Positions 37,000-47,015 of a DNA stretch of 64,000 bases are shown here, piece after piece. The notes beneath the pieces were generated by a model. The model was not told the origin of the DNA. It worked only from the letters and a program-made list of their open reading frames with translations, and ran no database searches. How positions within the stretch are numbered: the first letter of the stretch is position 1; each line of letters starts with the position of its first letter. A program made the translations under genes and the position numbers. Origin of the DNA: Alloalcanivorax marinus (GTDB lineage Bacteria > Pseudomonadota > Gammaproteobacteria > Pseudomonadales > Alcanivoracaceae); assembly GCF_016906305.1 (NCBI RefSeq), contig NZ_JADDOL010000014.1:1-64000 (forward strand). The letters are read 5' to 3'.

Positions 37000-37155
37000 A
37001 TCTTGTCGGAGTATGTAACCCTGATGTATCGGCAGGCTTAAAGTCCCAAATAACGGGACAAAAAGGAGAAACCTCTCGTTACCGGAAGCGCCCACCTCAA
37101 GGGGCGCCCGCGGCGGTCGAAAAACAATCACACCTTGCCCGTTTTTGGAGTTCCC

Positions 37156-38715
37156 ATGTTGAACCGGTTCAGGATCGGCGCCCGCCTGGGTGGCGCTTTC
37201 GCGGTTGTCCTTCTGTTGCTCGCCGCCGTGGCCGCGACCGGCATGTTCGGCGTATTCACGGTGTCCGAGACCACCCATACGGCGCTGCGAACCGACGGCG
37301 CGCTGGCCACCAATGCCGGCCGTGTACGGCTGCTGGCGCTGGAGGGTCGGCGTTACGAAAAGGATGTGCTGATCAATATGGATCAGCCGGAACGCTCCGG
37401 TGAGTATTTCCAGAAATGGGCCTCGTCCATGGATGCCTTGGATACCACGCTGCGGGACGGTCTGTTGCTGGCCCGGGCCCCGGAGATGAAGCGCCTGTAC
37501 CAGGATGCCCTGACCGGGCTGACCGCCTACCGGGAGGATTTCAGCGGCATTCATGCGCGTCTGGTGGCCGGTGAGTTCGACACCACCGGGGCCGCCAACC
37601 GGGCGTTCTCGGAATCCAAGCAGGGCATTTACCAACTGGAGGAATCCGCCGAGGCCATCGCCACCCGGGCCATGGCCGAGCTGGATAAGCTGGGCGACAC
37701 CCTCACCTCGGTGGTGACCAGCACGGTCACCGGCGTGCTGCTGTTCACGGCGGTGGCGTTGATCATCGCCGTGATTCTGGCGGTGGTGATCACCCGGGGC
37801 ATCACCCGCCCCCTGGGCCGCGCCCTGAGCGTGGCGCGCCGGGTCGCCGAGGGGGATCTGCGCCAGGCCATCGTCGCCGAGGGCCGTGACGAGCCGGCCC
37901 AGTTGCTGCGGGCCATGGCCGATATGCAGGACGCGCTCACCGGTCTGGTGTCGTCACTGCGTGGCGCCAGCGAGAATGTTTATATCGGCGCCAATGAGAT
38001 CGCCGCCGGCGCCGAGGATCTGTCCTCGCGCACCGAGCAGCAGGCGACGGCACTCCAGGAAACCGCCGCCAGCATGGAGGAAATCACCGCCACGGCCAGC
38101 AACAACGAGCAGTCCACCCGGCGGGCGGACGAACTGGCCAGCGGCGCCTCCCGGAGCGCCCGGGCCAGTGGCGAGGAGGTGCGCGAGAGCATCCGCTTGA
38201 TGCAGGAGATCGCCAGCCGTTCGGCGCGAATGAACAGCATCATCGAGACCATTGACGGCATATCCTTTCAGACCAACATCCTGGCGCTGAATGCCTCGGT
38301 GGAGGCCGCCCGGGCCGGCGAGAAAGGTCGGGGTTTCGCGGTGGTGGCCAGCGAGGTGCGCAACCTGGCGGCGCGGGCGGCGTCATCGTCCGGAGAAATC
38401 CGCGCCCTGCTGGAGGACACCCGGACCCAGATCGAGTCCTGCGCCGCCCAGGCCACCCGCAGCGGCGTCACCCTGGAAAGCGCGGTCAAGGGCATCGAGG
38501 AACTGGCCGGCCTGATGAAGGAGGTGGCCTCGGCCACCGGCGAGCAGATCGGCGGCATCCAGCAGATCAGCGTGGCGGTGACGGAGATCGACACCACCAC
38601 CCAGCAGAACGCCGCCCTGGTGCAGGAATCCAGCAGCGCCGCCGCCTCCCTGGAGGATCAGGCGGCGCGGCTGAAGAGCCTGGTGGCCTCGTTCCGGATC
38701 GCCGAGGAGGCCTGA
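37156..38715 (+). CDS. Methyl-accepting chemotaxis protein
   Basis: 519-aa chemoreceptor. The start at 37156 follows TTTGGAG. TM1 (about 10-30); periplasmic four-helix-bundle ligand domain (about 35-185) with [21 protein letters not shown]2 (about 190-215); HAMP ([22 protein letters not shown]); cytoplasmic signalling domain with the conserved hairpin [40 protein letters not shown]. Single gene with no chemotaxis operon nearby. No C-terminal receptor-tethering pentapeptide. The ligand is unknown; four-helix-bundle sensors often bind small organic acids. Confidence 0.94.
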   Translation: MLNRFRIGARLGGAFAVVLLLLAAVAATGMFGVFTVSETTHTALRTDGALATNAGRVRLLALEGRRYEKDVLINMDQPERSGEYFQKWASSMDALDTTLRDGLLLARAPEMKRLYQDALTGLTAYREDFSGIHARLVAGEFDTTGAANRAFSESKQGIYQLEESAEAIATRAMAELDKLGDTLTSVVTSTVTGVLLFTAVALIIAVILAVVITRGITRPLGRALSVARRVAEGDLRQAIVAEGRDEPAQLLRAMADMQDALTGLVSSLRGASENVYIGANEIAAGAEDLSSRTEQQATALQETAASMEEITATASNNEQSTRRADELASGASRSARASGEEVRESIRLMQEIASRSARMNSIIETIDGISFQTNILALNASVEAARAGEKGRGFAVVASEVRNLAARAASSSGEIRALLEDTRTQIESCAAQATRSGVTLESAVKGIEELAGLMKEVASATGEQIGGIQQISVAVTEIDTTTQQNAALVQESSSAAASLEDQAARLKSLVASFRIAEEA

Positions 38716-38929
38716 GAGGCCGGCCGCCGGCGCCCTGTCGGCGGCAAAGAACACACTCCAGGCACCCTTTTACGGAGATTTACCTTTGCCGTTTGCCGCT
38801 GTAGCCCCCTGCCCCGCCCGCTTTCGGGGCCGGCCGCCCTGCTCGCCGGGGTTTCGCGGAACGGGTCGGTTTTCCGGCGTGAAGAAACTGTGAGATAGTC
38901 CACGCACTTTTTCCGGCCCTGGATGGCCT

Positions 38930-40042
38930 ATGGAACACCCCCTCCAACCCCCGCTGGATTATCAGGATCTGTTTGATAATGCGCCGTTGGGTTACCTGCT
39001 TCTCGATGCGTCGGGGAGCATTGAACGCATCAATCAAACCGGCGCCGCGCTCTTTGCGCAGGATGCCGAAGGCATGACCGGCCGGCCATTCGCCGATTGG
39101 GTGGTCGACGCCGACCAGCAGTATTTCGATCGCTACCTTCGACGGTTGCGCGAGAGCGACCGGATGGAAAAGCTGTACGTGCGCGTGCACAGCCGACACG
39201 GCGAGGACCTGACCGTATGGCTCAGGGGGGTCGCCAGTGGCGACCACCCTGCCCGGCTCAGCCTGATCGACGTTTCCGAGGAACACAGTTCCGCCCGTCA
39301 GCAGCGTTACCTGCAGTCTCAGCTCACCCACTTGGCGCGCCGCAACATGGCCGGTGAATTCGCCGCCAGCCTGGCCCACGAACTGAACCAGCCGCTGGGC
39401 ACGGTGGTGCTGAGCTGCGACGCAGCGTTGCGCTTTCTCAGCGAAGGCCGTGCCGACCGGGATGAATGTTCCGAAGCCCTGTCCCAGGCCCGGGAAGCGG
39501 CGTTGTACGCCAGCGGCGTGATCGGGCAGCTGCGTGAGTTCCTCAAGGACGGCGAGCGGGACGCCCAGGCGGCCCGTCGCACCGTGCCGCTGGAGCAAGT
39601 GGTGGACACGGTACTGGCCCTGATCGACGCCAACGCCCGGGACAACGACGTGGCGCTGACCCTGGACATCGCCGACACGCTGCCGCCGGTACACGTGAAC
39701 GTGATTCAGATCGGCCAGGTGCTGGTCAATCTGACCCACAACAGCATCGAGGCCATGGCCGGCCTGGACGAGGCGCGTCTGAGCATCCGGGCTCGCACCG
39801 ATCGGCAAGGCCACATCCTGGTCAGTGTGGAAGATACCGGTCCGGGCGTCAGCACGGACATTCTTGATCGTCTGTTCAACCCGTTCCAGACCAATAAAGC
39901 CGGTGGCATGGGCATGGGCCTGGCGATCAGTCAAAACATCATCGAGGCCCACGGTGGTGAGCTGTGGGCAGAGCGACCGCCGTCCGGCGCGCGTTTCTGT
40001 TTCACACTCCCCGCCTCGGCGCGGGGGGACCATGAACACTGA
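38930..40042 (+). CDS. PAS-domain sensor histidine kinase (FixL-like)
   Basis: 370-aa soluble kinase with no membrane helices. PAS domain at about 10-120 (LFDNAPLGYLLLDASGSIERINQTGAALF). H-box FAASLAHELNQPLGTVVLSC with His150, of the HisKA subtype typical of FixL/DctB/NtrY relatives. N-box LTHNSIEAM and G-boxes VEDTGPGV and GGMGMGLAISQNIIEAHGG. No haem-binding histidine pattern is evident in the PAS. It overlaps the response-regulator gene by 11 bases, so the two form a pair. The stimulus is unknown. Confidence 0.9.
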   Translation: MEHPLQPPLDYQDLFDNAPLGYLLLDASGSIERINQTGAALFAQDAEGMTGRPFADWVVDADQQYFDRYLRRLRESDRMEKLYVRVHSRHGEDLTVWLRGVASGDHPARLSLIDVSEEHSSARQQRYLQSQLTHLARRNMAGEFAASLAHELNQPLGTVVLSCDAALRFLSEGRADRDECSEALSQAREAALYASGVIGQLREFLKDGERDAQAARRTVPLEQVVDTVLALIDANARDNDVALTLDIADTLPPVHVNVIQIGQVLVNLTHNSIEAMAGLDEARLSIRARTDRQGHILVSVEDTGPGVSTDILDRLFNPFQTNKAGGMGMGLAISQNIIEAHGGELWAERPPSGARFCFTLPASARGDHEH

Positions 40043-40691
40043 AGCGGAACAGATCATACATGTGGTGGACGATGATCCGCCGTTTCTGGCCGCCATCGGC
40101 CGCGCCCTGGAAGTGCTGGGGTTGCCGGTGCGGCAGTACCCCCGCGCGCGGCAGTGCATGGAGGCGCTGGACCCGGACCAGGGCGGCTGCCTGATCACCG
40201 ATCTGCGCATGCCGGACCTGGACGGGCTGGGCTTTCAGCAATGGCTCAACGAACGGCACTGCTCCTTGCCGGTAATTTTCATCACCGGCCACGGCGACAC
40301 CGACACGGCGGTGAAGGCCCTGAAGCGCGGGGCGCTGGATTTCCTGCGCAAGCCGTTCCGGGAAGAGGATTTACTGGCCTGCGTGCGCAAGGCCCTGCGC
40401 CTGGAGCGGGAAAACCGCCAGCGTGCCCGGGACGAACGGGAGGCCCGGCGCCGCTTCGCCGAACTGACGCCGCGCGAACAGGAAGTGCTGCAGCTGGTGG
40501 TGGCCGGTTGCGCCAACAAGGTGATCGCCCGTCACCTGATGATCAGCCCGCGCACCGTGGAGCATCACCGCAAACACGTGATGCTGAAGATGCAGGCCCG
40601 GTCCACCAGCGACCTGCTCACCCTGGCGGTGCTTTGCGGCGTTTACCGCCTGTCCCTGGACGACGATAGGGGAGAATACCTAGGAGACTGA
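40032..40691 (+). CDS. LuxR-type response regulator (FixJ-like)
   Basis: 219 aa from ATG 40032, inside the kinase gene's end. Receiver with VVDDDPPF, phospho-Asp in LITDLRMPDLDG (about 56) and KPFREEDLL. The linker is helical (LRLERENRQRARDEREARRRFAEL). The LuxR HTH is LTPREQEVLQLVVAGCANKVIARHLMISPRTVEHHRKHVMLKM. FixJ/TodT-like layout, so it binds DNA as a phosphorylated dimer. Its targets are unknown; the DUF5947 gene 94 bases downstream is an obvious candidate. Confidence 0.9.
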   Translation: MNTEAEQIIHVVDDDPPFLAAIGRALEVLGLPVRQYPRARQCMEALDPDQGGCLITDLRMPDLDGLGFQQWLNERHCSLPVIFITGHGDTDTAVKALKRGALDFLRKPFREEDLLACVRKALRLERENRQRARDEREARRRFAELTPREQEVLQLVVAGCANKVIARHLMISPRTVEHHRKHVMLKMQARSTSDLLTLAVLCGVYRLSLDDDRGEYLGD

Positions 40692-40785
40692 CCGGCTGGT
40701 GCCGCCGGAGCCGCTTCCTTACGCTTGAACGTTCTCGCCGCGACGACAAGAACGGACTCAGCGCGAAAAAAAGGAGGCACGACCC

Positions 40786-41529
40786 ATGTCGCACCCACAG
40801 CACTCCGACGCTTCAGAAACGTTCTTCCTTGACGATGCCCGGGCGGCGGTCTCCTCCGCCGCCCCCGATCAGAGCGCGGTCTGCCTCGCCCGCATCGGCT
40901 GCGCCCTGCCCGGCTATAGGCTGCCGGTGACCCGGCCCCTGTCCCTGGATCCGGACCTCAGCCACTGTTGCGATCTGTGCGGCAGTGAACTGGACGCCGC
41001 GCACGGACATCTGCTGGAGCGCCGCAGCCAGCGGCTTCTGTGCAGTTGCCAGGTGTGCGCGGCGCTGCTGGAACAGGGGGCCGGGCGCCGCTATCTGCGG
41101 GTACCCCGGCGGGTCGTCGCCCTGCCCGCCCTGCGCGCCGGGGCGCTGGACGACGACCACCGCGTGGAACCGGGGCCCAACTGGCCGGTGTCCTTTCTCT
41201 CCCCCCGCACGGGGGCGTCCTGTCTCTCGGTGTCCCGGGCCGGCCCGCGGGGCGTGCGGCAAGATACGCTGCCGCTCAATCCCTGGTACCGGCTCCGCGA
41301 CGCCAACCCGGCCCTGCGCCCTCTGCGCCCGGACGTGGAAACCTTGCTGATCCGGCGGACCGAACGGGGCCTGGCCGGCTGGCGGGTGCCGGTGGATCGC
41401 CGTTGCCGGCTGCTCGGCCTGCTGCGGCTGCACGGCGACAGCCGTGAGCACGTGGAGGCGTTGCTGGACGATTTCGTCACGCGCCTGGACCTGGAAGCCC
41501 GGGCGCAGGCGCCGGATCCGGCGGACTGA
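40786..41529 (+). CDS. DUF5947-like protein with zinc-type cysteine pairs
   Basis: 247 aa; AAGGAGG nine bases before the start. The central signature is CDLCGSELDAAHGHLLERRSQRLLCSCQVCAALL (about 62-95): two CxxC pairs and a histidine that look like a metal-binding knuckle, then RYLRVPRR. The C-terminal part ends in a helical block (CRLLGLLRLHGDSREHVEALLDDFVTRL). I recognise the pattern as DUF5947, usually found beside NiFe-hydrogenase genes, but no hydrogenase is present. It follows the FixJ-like regulator on the same strand. Function unknown. Confidence 0.7.
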   Translation: MSHPQHSDASETFFLDDARAAVSSAAPDQSAVCLARIGCALPGYRLPVTRPLSLDPDLSHCCDLCGSELDAAHGHLLERRSQRLLCSCQVCAALLEQGAGRRYLRVPRRVVALPALRAGALDDDHRVEPGPNWPVSFLSPRTGASCLSVSRAGPRGVRQDTLPLNPWYRLRDANPALRPLRPDVETLLIRRTERGLAGWRVPVDRRCRLLGLLRLHGDSREHVEALLDDFVTRLDLEARAQAPDPAD

Positions 41530-41550
41530 TATCCCCTTCTCTTTCGCCGC

Positions 41551-42840
41551 TCAGCCGGTGGCCACCGCCGCCATGGCGTCCACCAGCCGGCTGAGCTGCT
41601 CCGGCTCGATGCCGTAGGGCGGCATGATATAGACCAGCTTGCCGAAGGGGCGGATCCAGACGCCCCGCTCCACCAGCATTTTCTGGGTGGCGGCCACGTC
41701 GCGGGGCTGTTCCAGTTCCAGCACGCCGATGGCGCCCAGGGCGCGCACGTCGGCGACGCCGGGCAGGCAGCGGCAGGGTTCCAGTTCGCGGCGCAGTTGC
41801 GATTGGATGCCGGCCACCCGGCCGCGCCAGTCGCTCTCCAGCAGCAGATCAATGCTGGCGTTGGCCACCGCGCAGGCCAGCGGGTTGCCCATGAAGGTGG
41901 GCCCGTGCATCAGCACGCCGGCTTCGCCGTCGCAGATGCCGGCGGCCACCCGGTCGCTGCACAGGGTGGCCGCCAGGGTCATATAGCCGCCGGTGAGGGC
42001 CTTGCCCAGGCAAAGAATGTCCGGGCAGATGCCGGCGTGCTCCAGGGCGAACAGCTCGCCGGAGCGGCCGAAGCCGGTGGCGATTTCGTCGAAGATCAGC
42101 AGCACGCCGTGCTCGTCGCACAGGCGCCGGGCGCCGCGCAGGTACTCCGGGTGGTAAAGCCGCATGCCGCCGGCGCCCTGAACGATGGGCTCCAGGATCA
42201 CCGCCGCCACCTCGTGGGCGTGCCCTTCCAGCAGGGTGCGCAGGGAATCGAGATCGCGCTCGTCCCATTCATCGTGGTAGCCCACGGTCGGCGCGTCGGC
42301 GAACAGGTGGTGGGGCAGCACCTTGCTGAACAGGTGGTGCATGCCGTTGACCGGGTCGCAGGTGGCCATGGCCCCGAAGGTGTCGCCGTGATAGCCGTTG
42401 CGCAGGGCGATCAGCCGGTGCTTCTCGCCTTGGCCCTGGCTCAGCCAGTACTGCAGCGCCATCTTGATCGCCACCTCCACGGACACCGAGCCGCTGTCCG
42501 CCAGGAACACCTTGTTCAACGGGTCCGGGGTCAGCGCCACCAGCTTCTTGCCCAGTTCCACCGCTGGTTCGTGCGTCAAGCCACCGAACATGACGTGGGC
42601 CATGCGGTCGATCTGGTCCTTGGCGGCCTGGTTCAGACGCGGATGATTGTAGCCGTGGATCGCCGCCCACCAGGAAGACATGCCGTCGATCAGCCGGCGG
42701 CCGTCTTCCAGTTCCAGATAGACCCCCTCGGCCCGGGCCACCGGGTACACCGGCAGCGGCTGGGAGGTGGAGGTATAGGGGTGCCAGAGATGGTCGCGGT
42801 CGAAGTCCAGATCAATGGCGTGATGTCGGGAGCTGGCCAT
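41551..42840 (-). CDS. bioA: Adenosylmethionine-8-amino-7-oxononanoate aminotransferase BioA
   Basis: PLP aminotransferase making 7,8-diaminopelargonate in biotin synthesis. Start ATG 42840 gives 429 aa, the length of E. coli BioA; earlier in-frame Mets at 42876 and 42900 add residues unlike the family. Seen: HLWHPYTS (substrate site), [47 protein letters not shown], and the PLP lysine in [18 protein letters not shown]. It stands alone here; the other bio genes are not in the window. Confidence 0.96.
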   Translation of the reverse strand: MASSRHHAIDLDFDRDHLWHPYTSTSQPLPVYPVARAEGVYLELEDGRRLIDGMSSWWAAIHGYNHPRLNQAAKDQIDRMAHVMFGGLTHEPAVELGKKLVALTPDPLNKVFLADSGSVSVEVAIKMALQYWLSQGQGEKHRLIALRNGYHGDTFGAMATCDPVNGMHHLFSKVLPHHLFADAPTVGYHDEWDERDLDSLRTLLEGHAHEVAAVILEPIVQGAGGMRLYHPEYLRGARRLCDEHGVLLIFDEIATGFGRSGELFALEHAGICPDILCLGKALTGGYMTLAATLCSDRVAAGICDGEAGVLMHGPTFMGNPLACAVANASIDLLLESDWRGRVAGIQSQLRRELEPCRCLPGVADVRALGAIGVLELEQPRDVAATQKMLVERGVWIRPFGKLVYIMPPYGIEPEQLSRLVDAMAAVATG

Positions 42841-42915
42841 GGCGGGGTCCGTGCGGGCAAGTGGGGCATGAACCATGCCTTTTCGGGGGCGCCGACTCAA
42901 GTCCCGGCGCCTGGA

Positions 42916-43824
42916 TCAGAGCTGGGTGACCAGCAGCCGCGCCAGCACGCCGTAGGTATCGTCGGGATTGCGAATGCCGGAGATGTCGAAGTTCAGATGC
43001 TCGAACAGGGAGAAACCCAGCCCCACGGTGGCCGAGGTGTCCAGGTGATCGATCAGATCATGGCGGTAGCCGACCCGCAGGGAGGCCGGCCCGAAGGTGT
43101 CGAACGACAGGTTGGCGCCGGCGAAGCGGGCGTCGTCGTCCTCGTTGAAGGCGTCCCGGGCATCGATGTTGATGTTGAGGCGGGCGCCGGGCCACCACCA
43201 GGCCGGGTCCAGATAGGTGGCCAGGGTGGCCAGGGCCGAGGTGCGATAGGGGCTGGAGACCAGCCGGCCGTCGTCCCGGTGCGGGAACAGGCGCTCCACC
43301 CGCATGGCCATGTCCAGGTCCCCGAACGTCTTCTTCAGGCCGGCGTTGATGTTGAAGCCCTCGCTCTCGGTGAGCGTGCCCGGTGCCTCGAAAAAGGGAT
43401 TGAACGCCGCTTCGGCGGGCTGGGTGTACTGGTAGAGCATTTCCCGGCGGGCCTTGAACACGGCGTCGAAGCGATAGTCACGCCGGGGCCCGAACAACCG
43501 GTCCAGGGTCAGCCCGGCCTCGGTGAGTGAACTGCCCTGCCCGCGCATCATGCGGTCCCGCTGTGCCACTGTATCGGCGGGAAACAGGGCCGACAGCCGG
43601 GTCTGGCTGCGGGCCATCAGCCGTGGGGAGAAATAGCGCACCGGCAACTGGAACTCGGTGCCGGCGTCGGCGTTGACGCTGAGCCGGTCCCGGTTCATCT
43701 CCTCGATCAGGCCACGGTTACCGCCCACCACCGGCTCGCCGATCACATCGAAGTCGCCGAAGAAACGCTCGCCGTGGGCGGCGCCGATCAGACAAACACT
43801 CAGCAATAAGGCAAACAGACGCAT
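42916..43824 (-). CDS. Outer-membrane beta-barrel protein, TraF_2-like
   Basis: 302 aa. A clear signal peptide (LFALLLSVCLIGAAHGE) is followed by an N-terminal region with many Arg, then about ten amphipathic strands ending ...YGVLARLLVTQL. Strand patterns such as ASLRVGYRHDLID and ATVGLGFSLFEHLNFDIS resemble the TraF_2/conjugal-transfer-TraF-like outer-membrane family common in marine gammaproteobacteria, despite the name unlinked to conjugation. Function unknown. Confidence 0.6.
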   Translation of the reverse strand: MRLFALLLSVCLIGAAHGERFFGDFDVIGEPVVGGNRGLIEEMNRDRLSVNADAGTEFQLPVRYFSPRLMARSQTRLSALFPADTVAQRDRMMRGQGSSLTEAGLTLDRLFGPRRDYRFDAVFKARREMLYQYTQPAEAAFNPFFEAPGTLTESEGFNINAGLKKTFGDLDMAMRVERLFPHRDDGRLVSSPYRTSALATLATYLDPAWWWPGARLNINIDARDAFNEDDDARFAGANLSFDTFGPASLRVGYRHDLIDHLDTSATVGLGFSLFEHLNFDISGIRNPDDTYGVLARLLVTQL

Positions 43825-43886
43825 GGCCGTCCGCTCCGGGAAAAGGCGAAAATCGGGCTGACGAGGGGCCGCCCGGGCAATGGTCG

Positions 43887-43916
43887 ATACTATGCAATAC
43901 CGCGGCCAATTGTTAA
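43887..43916 (-). promoter_or_regulatory. Probable promoter of the beta-barrel gene
   Basis: On the minus strand: TTAACA (43916-43911), an 18-base spacer and TAGTAT (43892-43887), with the gene start at 43824. The rest of the 43825-44090 gap is AT-rich with no ORF. Confidence 0.45.
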
Positions 43917-44090
43917 AAGGCGCCGAGGTGAATTTTACGTTTGTCCTTTTCAGTCATGATTTTTATCGTTTTTCTATTTCCCCATTCCCGCCAGGAATCC
44001 AGGGCAGTCCCGCTTTTCATTGGATTTCCCCGCCCCACAGGCGGACCATGGGCCGCTTCGTCCTGACCTTTCTCTCTTGCGAGCCTTCCG

Positions 44091-45026
44091 ATGACGCAGC
44101 GTGCCTTCTGGCAGTCGGGCCTGATGCTGGTGGCCCTGGCCACCTTCGCCATGGCCTTCAAGGGCATTTTTGCCCGTTTGGTATACCAATACGGCGTGTC
44201 CGTGGACGTGCTGCTGATCTGGCGCTTCGTGCTGGCGGTGCCACTGTTCTGGCTGGGCGCCCTGTGGCTTAACCGGCACCGGCCCAAGGCCCGGCTCAGC
44301 GGCCGGCAGTGGCTGTGGTGCGGGGTCAGCGGCCTGCTGTTCTTCTTCAGTACCTGGTGCGATTTCAACGCCATCCACGAACTCGGCGCCAGCCTGTCAC
44401 GGATGCTGCTGTACCTGTTCCCGGCGCTGGTGATGCTGCTGGACGCGGCCCGGGCCCGGCGCCTGCCATCGCCCCTGCATGCCCTGGTGTTCGCCGGCGC
44501 CTGGACCGGCATCGCCCTGCTGTTGCTGCCCGGCTGGCAGGCCGGCCGGGTGACGGCCCACGGCGTGCTCTACGGGCTCGGCGCGGCGGCCTGCTACGCC
44601 AGCTTCCTGACCCTCGGTCAGGGGCTGATGAAACCGCTGGGCTCGGTGCGCTTCAATCAGGTGTCGAACAGCTTCACCCTGGTGTTCATGGCGGTGGGGC
44701 TGCTGCCGGGCATTCCCGCCGCCGACCTGGTGCTGAGCGCGCCGGCGCTGGGCTGGATGGTGGTGCTGGTGGTGCTGTCCACGGTGCTGCCCTTCTTCCT
44801 GCTGTTCGAGGGCTTTCACCGGGCCAATGCCTCCGAGGCGGCGGTGGTGGCCATGTTCGGCCCGGTGGTCACGGTCACCGCCGCGCTGGCGCTGTTCCCG
44901 GACGAACACCTGGGGCCGGTTCAGTGGCTGGGCATGGCGGTGGTGCTGCTGAGCATTGGCGCCCTCAAGCTGGTGAAAGCGCCGGCGGCGCCCGCTCAGA
45001 ACTCCGCTTCCAGGGACCAGCGATAG
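44091..45026 (+). CDS. EamA/DMT-family transporter
   Basis: 311-aa inner-membrane protein with ten predicted helices in two EamA repeats (about 10-140 and 150-290). Typical features include AMAFKGIFARLVYQYGVSVDVLLIWRF at the start and FEGFHRANASEAAVVAMFGPVVTVTAALALFPDEHLGPVQWLGMAVVLLSI at the end. Such proteins export metabolites; the substrate is not predictable. Its last 31 bases overlap the convergent beta-barrel gene. Confidence 0.88.
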   Translation: MTQRAFWQSGLMLVALATFAMAFKGIFARLVYQYGVSVDVLLIWRFVLAVPLFWLGALWLNRHRPKARLSGRQWLWCGVSGLLFFFSTWCDFNAIHELGASLSRMLLYLFPALVMLLDAARARRLPSPLHALVFAGAWTGIALLLLPGWQAGRVTAHGVLYGLGAAACYASFLTLGQGLMKPLGSVRFNQVSNSFTLVFMAVGLLPGIPAADLVLSAPALGWMVVLVVLSTVLPFFLLFEGFHRANASEAAVVAMFGPVVTVTAALALFPDEHLGPVQWLGMAVVLLSIGALKLVKAPAAPAQNSASRDQR

Positions 45027-45697
45027 ACCACGTCGTCGGCGCCGTCGGAAAGACCGAAGATGGCGCCGGCTTCCCATTCCAGCTCATGGCCGCCCAGCTC
45101 GAACTCGCCGAGCAGCACCGGCCCGGCGCCGTGGTTGCCGCTTTCGCCGTAATATTCCAGGGCCGGCGCCAGCTCGTCGTCGGCCAGCCAGGCCAGCTGG
45201 GCGGCGCCGGAGTATTCGATCTCGTCTTCCTCGGCGTCGGCGCCGTCCTGCTTCTCGGCGAAGGCGTTCAGCCGCAGCCGCCAGTCCGCCGGCAGTCGCT
45301 GCTCGTAAAGCGGGCCGATCTTGTATTCCCAGACATCGTCCTCGCGCTCCTTTTCCACCTCGCCGAGCAGGGCCAGCGCGTGGTCCCGGTTCTGGAACAG
45401 GTTGAAGCGCCCTTCCAGTTCATAGGCTTCCAGTTCGAAGTCCTCGCCGGGCAGCTTCTCGGTGTTCAGATAGGCTTCCAGGGCGAAGCGGTCGCTGAAG
45501 GCGTAGCCCAGGGAGAATTTCTGCAGCCAGCGGCCGTCCTCCGGCTGGTCGTCGTCCAGGTAGGTGCCGCGGGTCTCCAGTTCCAGGTCGCCGGCCTGGA
45601 TACGGGGCGAATAGACCTTGTCCACGTCGGCAAGGGTGAGCGCGGGCAGGCCGGCGCAGAGGGCGAGCGCCAGCAGGCGCGGCAGGCGTTGGTTCAT
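44996..45697 (-). CDS. Hypothetical outer-membrane beta-barrel protein
   Basis: 233 aa. The signal peptide (LLALALCAGLPALTLA) precedes a strongly acidic, strand-rich protein (LELETRGTYLDDDQ; FALEAYLNTEKLPGEDFELEAYELEGRFNLF) ending in Phe (YRWSLEAEF), the BAM recognition residue. I do not recognise a named family. It overlaps the convergent DMT transporter gene by 31 bases at the 3' ends. Confidence 0.65.
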   Translation of the reverse strand: MNQRLPRLLALALCAGLPALTLADVDKVYSPRIQAGDLELETRGTYLDDDQPEDGRWLQKFSLGYAFSDRFALEAYLNTEKLPGEDFELEAYELEGRFNLFQNRDHALALLGEVEKEREDDVWEYKIGPLYEQRLPADWRLRLNAFAEKQDGADAEEDEIEYSGAAQLAWLADDELAPALEYYGESGNHGAGPVLLGEFELGGHELEWEAGAIFGLSDGADDVVYRWSLEAEF

Positions 45698-45820
45698 TCC
45701 GGGTCCTTGTTCGAGTCCGAGAAACGGACAGATTAGCGCAGAGACCCGGCCAGTGGCTTAAGGAAAGCTTAAGGGGTTCGCGGCTGACGAGCGTACCGCT
45801 TCAGCCGCGATAGCCGCGAT

Positions 45821-46999
45821 TCATTTGCTCAGGTACCGCATGGCCCGCTCGATGCCCTCCAGGGTGAGCGGAAACATGCGCTGGTCGGCGAGCTGCTTGA
45901 TCCACTGGGTGGAGGTGGTCATCTGCCAGGCCCGTTCCGGTTCCGGGTTCAGCCAGATCACCTTTTCGTAGGTGTCCATGATGCGCTGGAACCAGACCGC
46001 GCCGGGCTCGTCGTTCCAGTGCTCCACGGAGCCGCCCACCGAGTTCACCTCGTAGGGGCTCATGGCGGCGTCGCCGATGAAGATCACCTTGTAGTCGCTG
46101 CCGTACTTGTGCAGCACGTCCCAGGTGGAGACCTTCTCGTCCCAGCGGCGGCGGTTGTCCTTCCACACGTATTCGTAGATGAAGTTGTGGAAGTAGAAAT
46201 ACTCCATGTGCTTGAACTCCAGCCGGGCGGCGGAGAACAGCTCCTCGCACATCTTGATGTAGGGGTCCATGGAGCCGCCGATGTCGAAGAACAGCAGCAC
46301 CTTGACCCGATTTTCCTTCTCCGGGCGCATCTTGATGTCGAGCAGGCCGGCGTTGCGGGCGGTGGAGCGGATGGTGTCGTCCATGTCCAGCTCGTCGTCG
46401 CGGCCGGTGCGGGCGAACTTGCGCAGCCGGCGCAGGGCCAGCTTGATGTTGCGGATGCCCAGCTCCACGGAGTCGTCCAGGTTGCGGAACTCCCGCTTTT
46501 CCCAGACCTTCACCGCGCTCTTGTTGCGCGACGGGCCGACCATGCGGATGCCTTCCGGGTTTTCCCCGTAACCACCGAACGGGCTGGTGCCGCCGGTGCC
46601 GACCCACTTGTTGCCGCCCTGGTGGCGCTTTTCCTGCTCTTCCAGGCGCTTGCGCAGTTCGTCGAGGATCTTCTCCAGGCTGCCCAGACCCTGCAGTTTC
46701 TCCCGCTCCTCGGCGGACAGGGTCTTCTCCAGCTGGGCGCGCAGCCATTCCTCGGGGATGGTGCGGCTCAGCCAGTCCGGCTCGATGCTTTCCAGGCCCT
46801 CGAAGTAATGGGCGAAGGCGCGGTCGAAGCGGTCATAGTACTTCTCGTCCTTGACCATCACCGCCCGGGACAGCATGTAGAAGTCCTCGATGGAGCCGAA
46901 CGCCACGTGGTGCTTGAGCGCGTCGAACAGGTCCAGCAGTTCGCGCAGGCTCACCGGCACGCGGTGGGCGCGCAGGTCCTCGAAAAAACCGATCAGCAT
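45821..46999 (-). CDS. CoxE-like VWA-domain protein
   Basis: 392 aa. The N-terminal helical region opens MLIGFFEDLRAHRVPVSLRELLDL; a charged middle (about 105-150) contains GGNKWVGTGGTSPFGGYG. The C-terminal von Willebrand A domain starts at VLLFFDIGGSMDPYI, a MIDAS-like motif with Gly where the second Ser of DxSxS usually stands. Such proteins act with MoxR ATPases in metal insertion or complex remodelling. It lies 16 bases downstream of the moxR-type gene on the same strand, so they form a unit. Confidence 0.88.
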   Translation of the reverse strand: MLIGFFEDLRAHRVPVSLRELLDLFDALKHHVAFGSIEDFYMLSRAVMVKDEKYYDRFDRAFAHYFEGLESIEPDWLSRTIPEEWLRAQLEKTLSAEEREKLQGLGSLEKILDELRKRLEEQEKRHQGGNKWVGTGGTSPFGGYGENPEGIRMVGPSRNKSAVKVWEKREFRNLDDSVELGIRNIKLALRRLRKFARTGRDDELDMDDTIRSTARNAGLLDIKMRPEKENRVKVLLFFDIGGSMDPYIKMCEELFSAARLEFKHMEYFYFHNFIYEYVWKDNRRRWDEKVSTWDVLHKYGSDYKVIFIGDAAMSPYEVNSVGGSVEHWNDEPGAVWFQRIMDTYEKVIWLNPEPERAWQMTTSTQWIKQLADQRMFPLTLEGIERAMRYLSK

Positions 47000-47015
47000 A
47001 AACGCTTCTCCGGGA

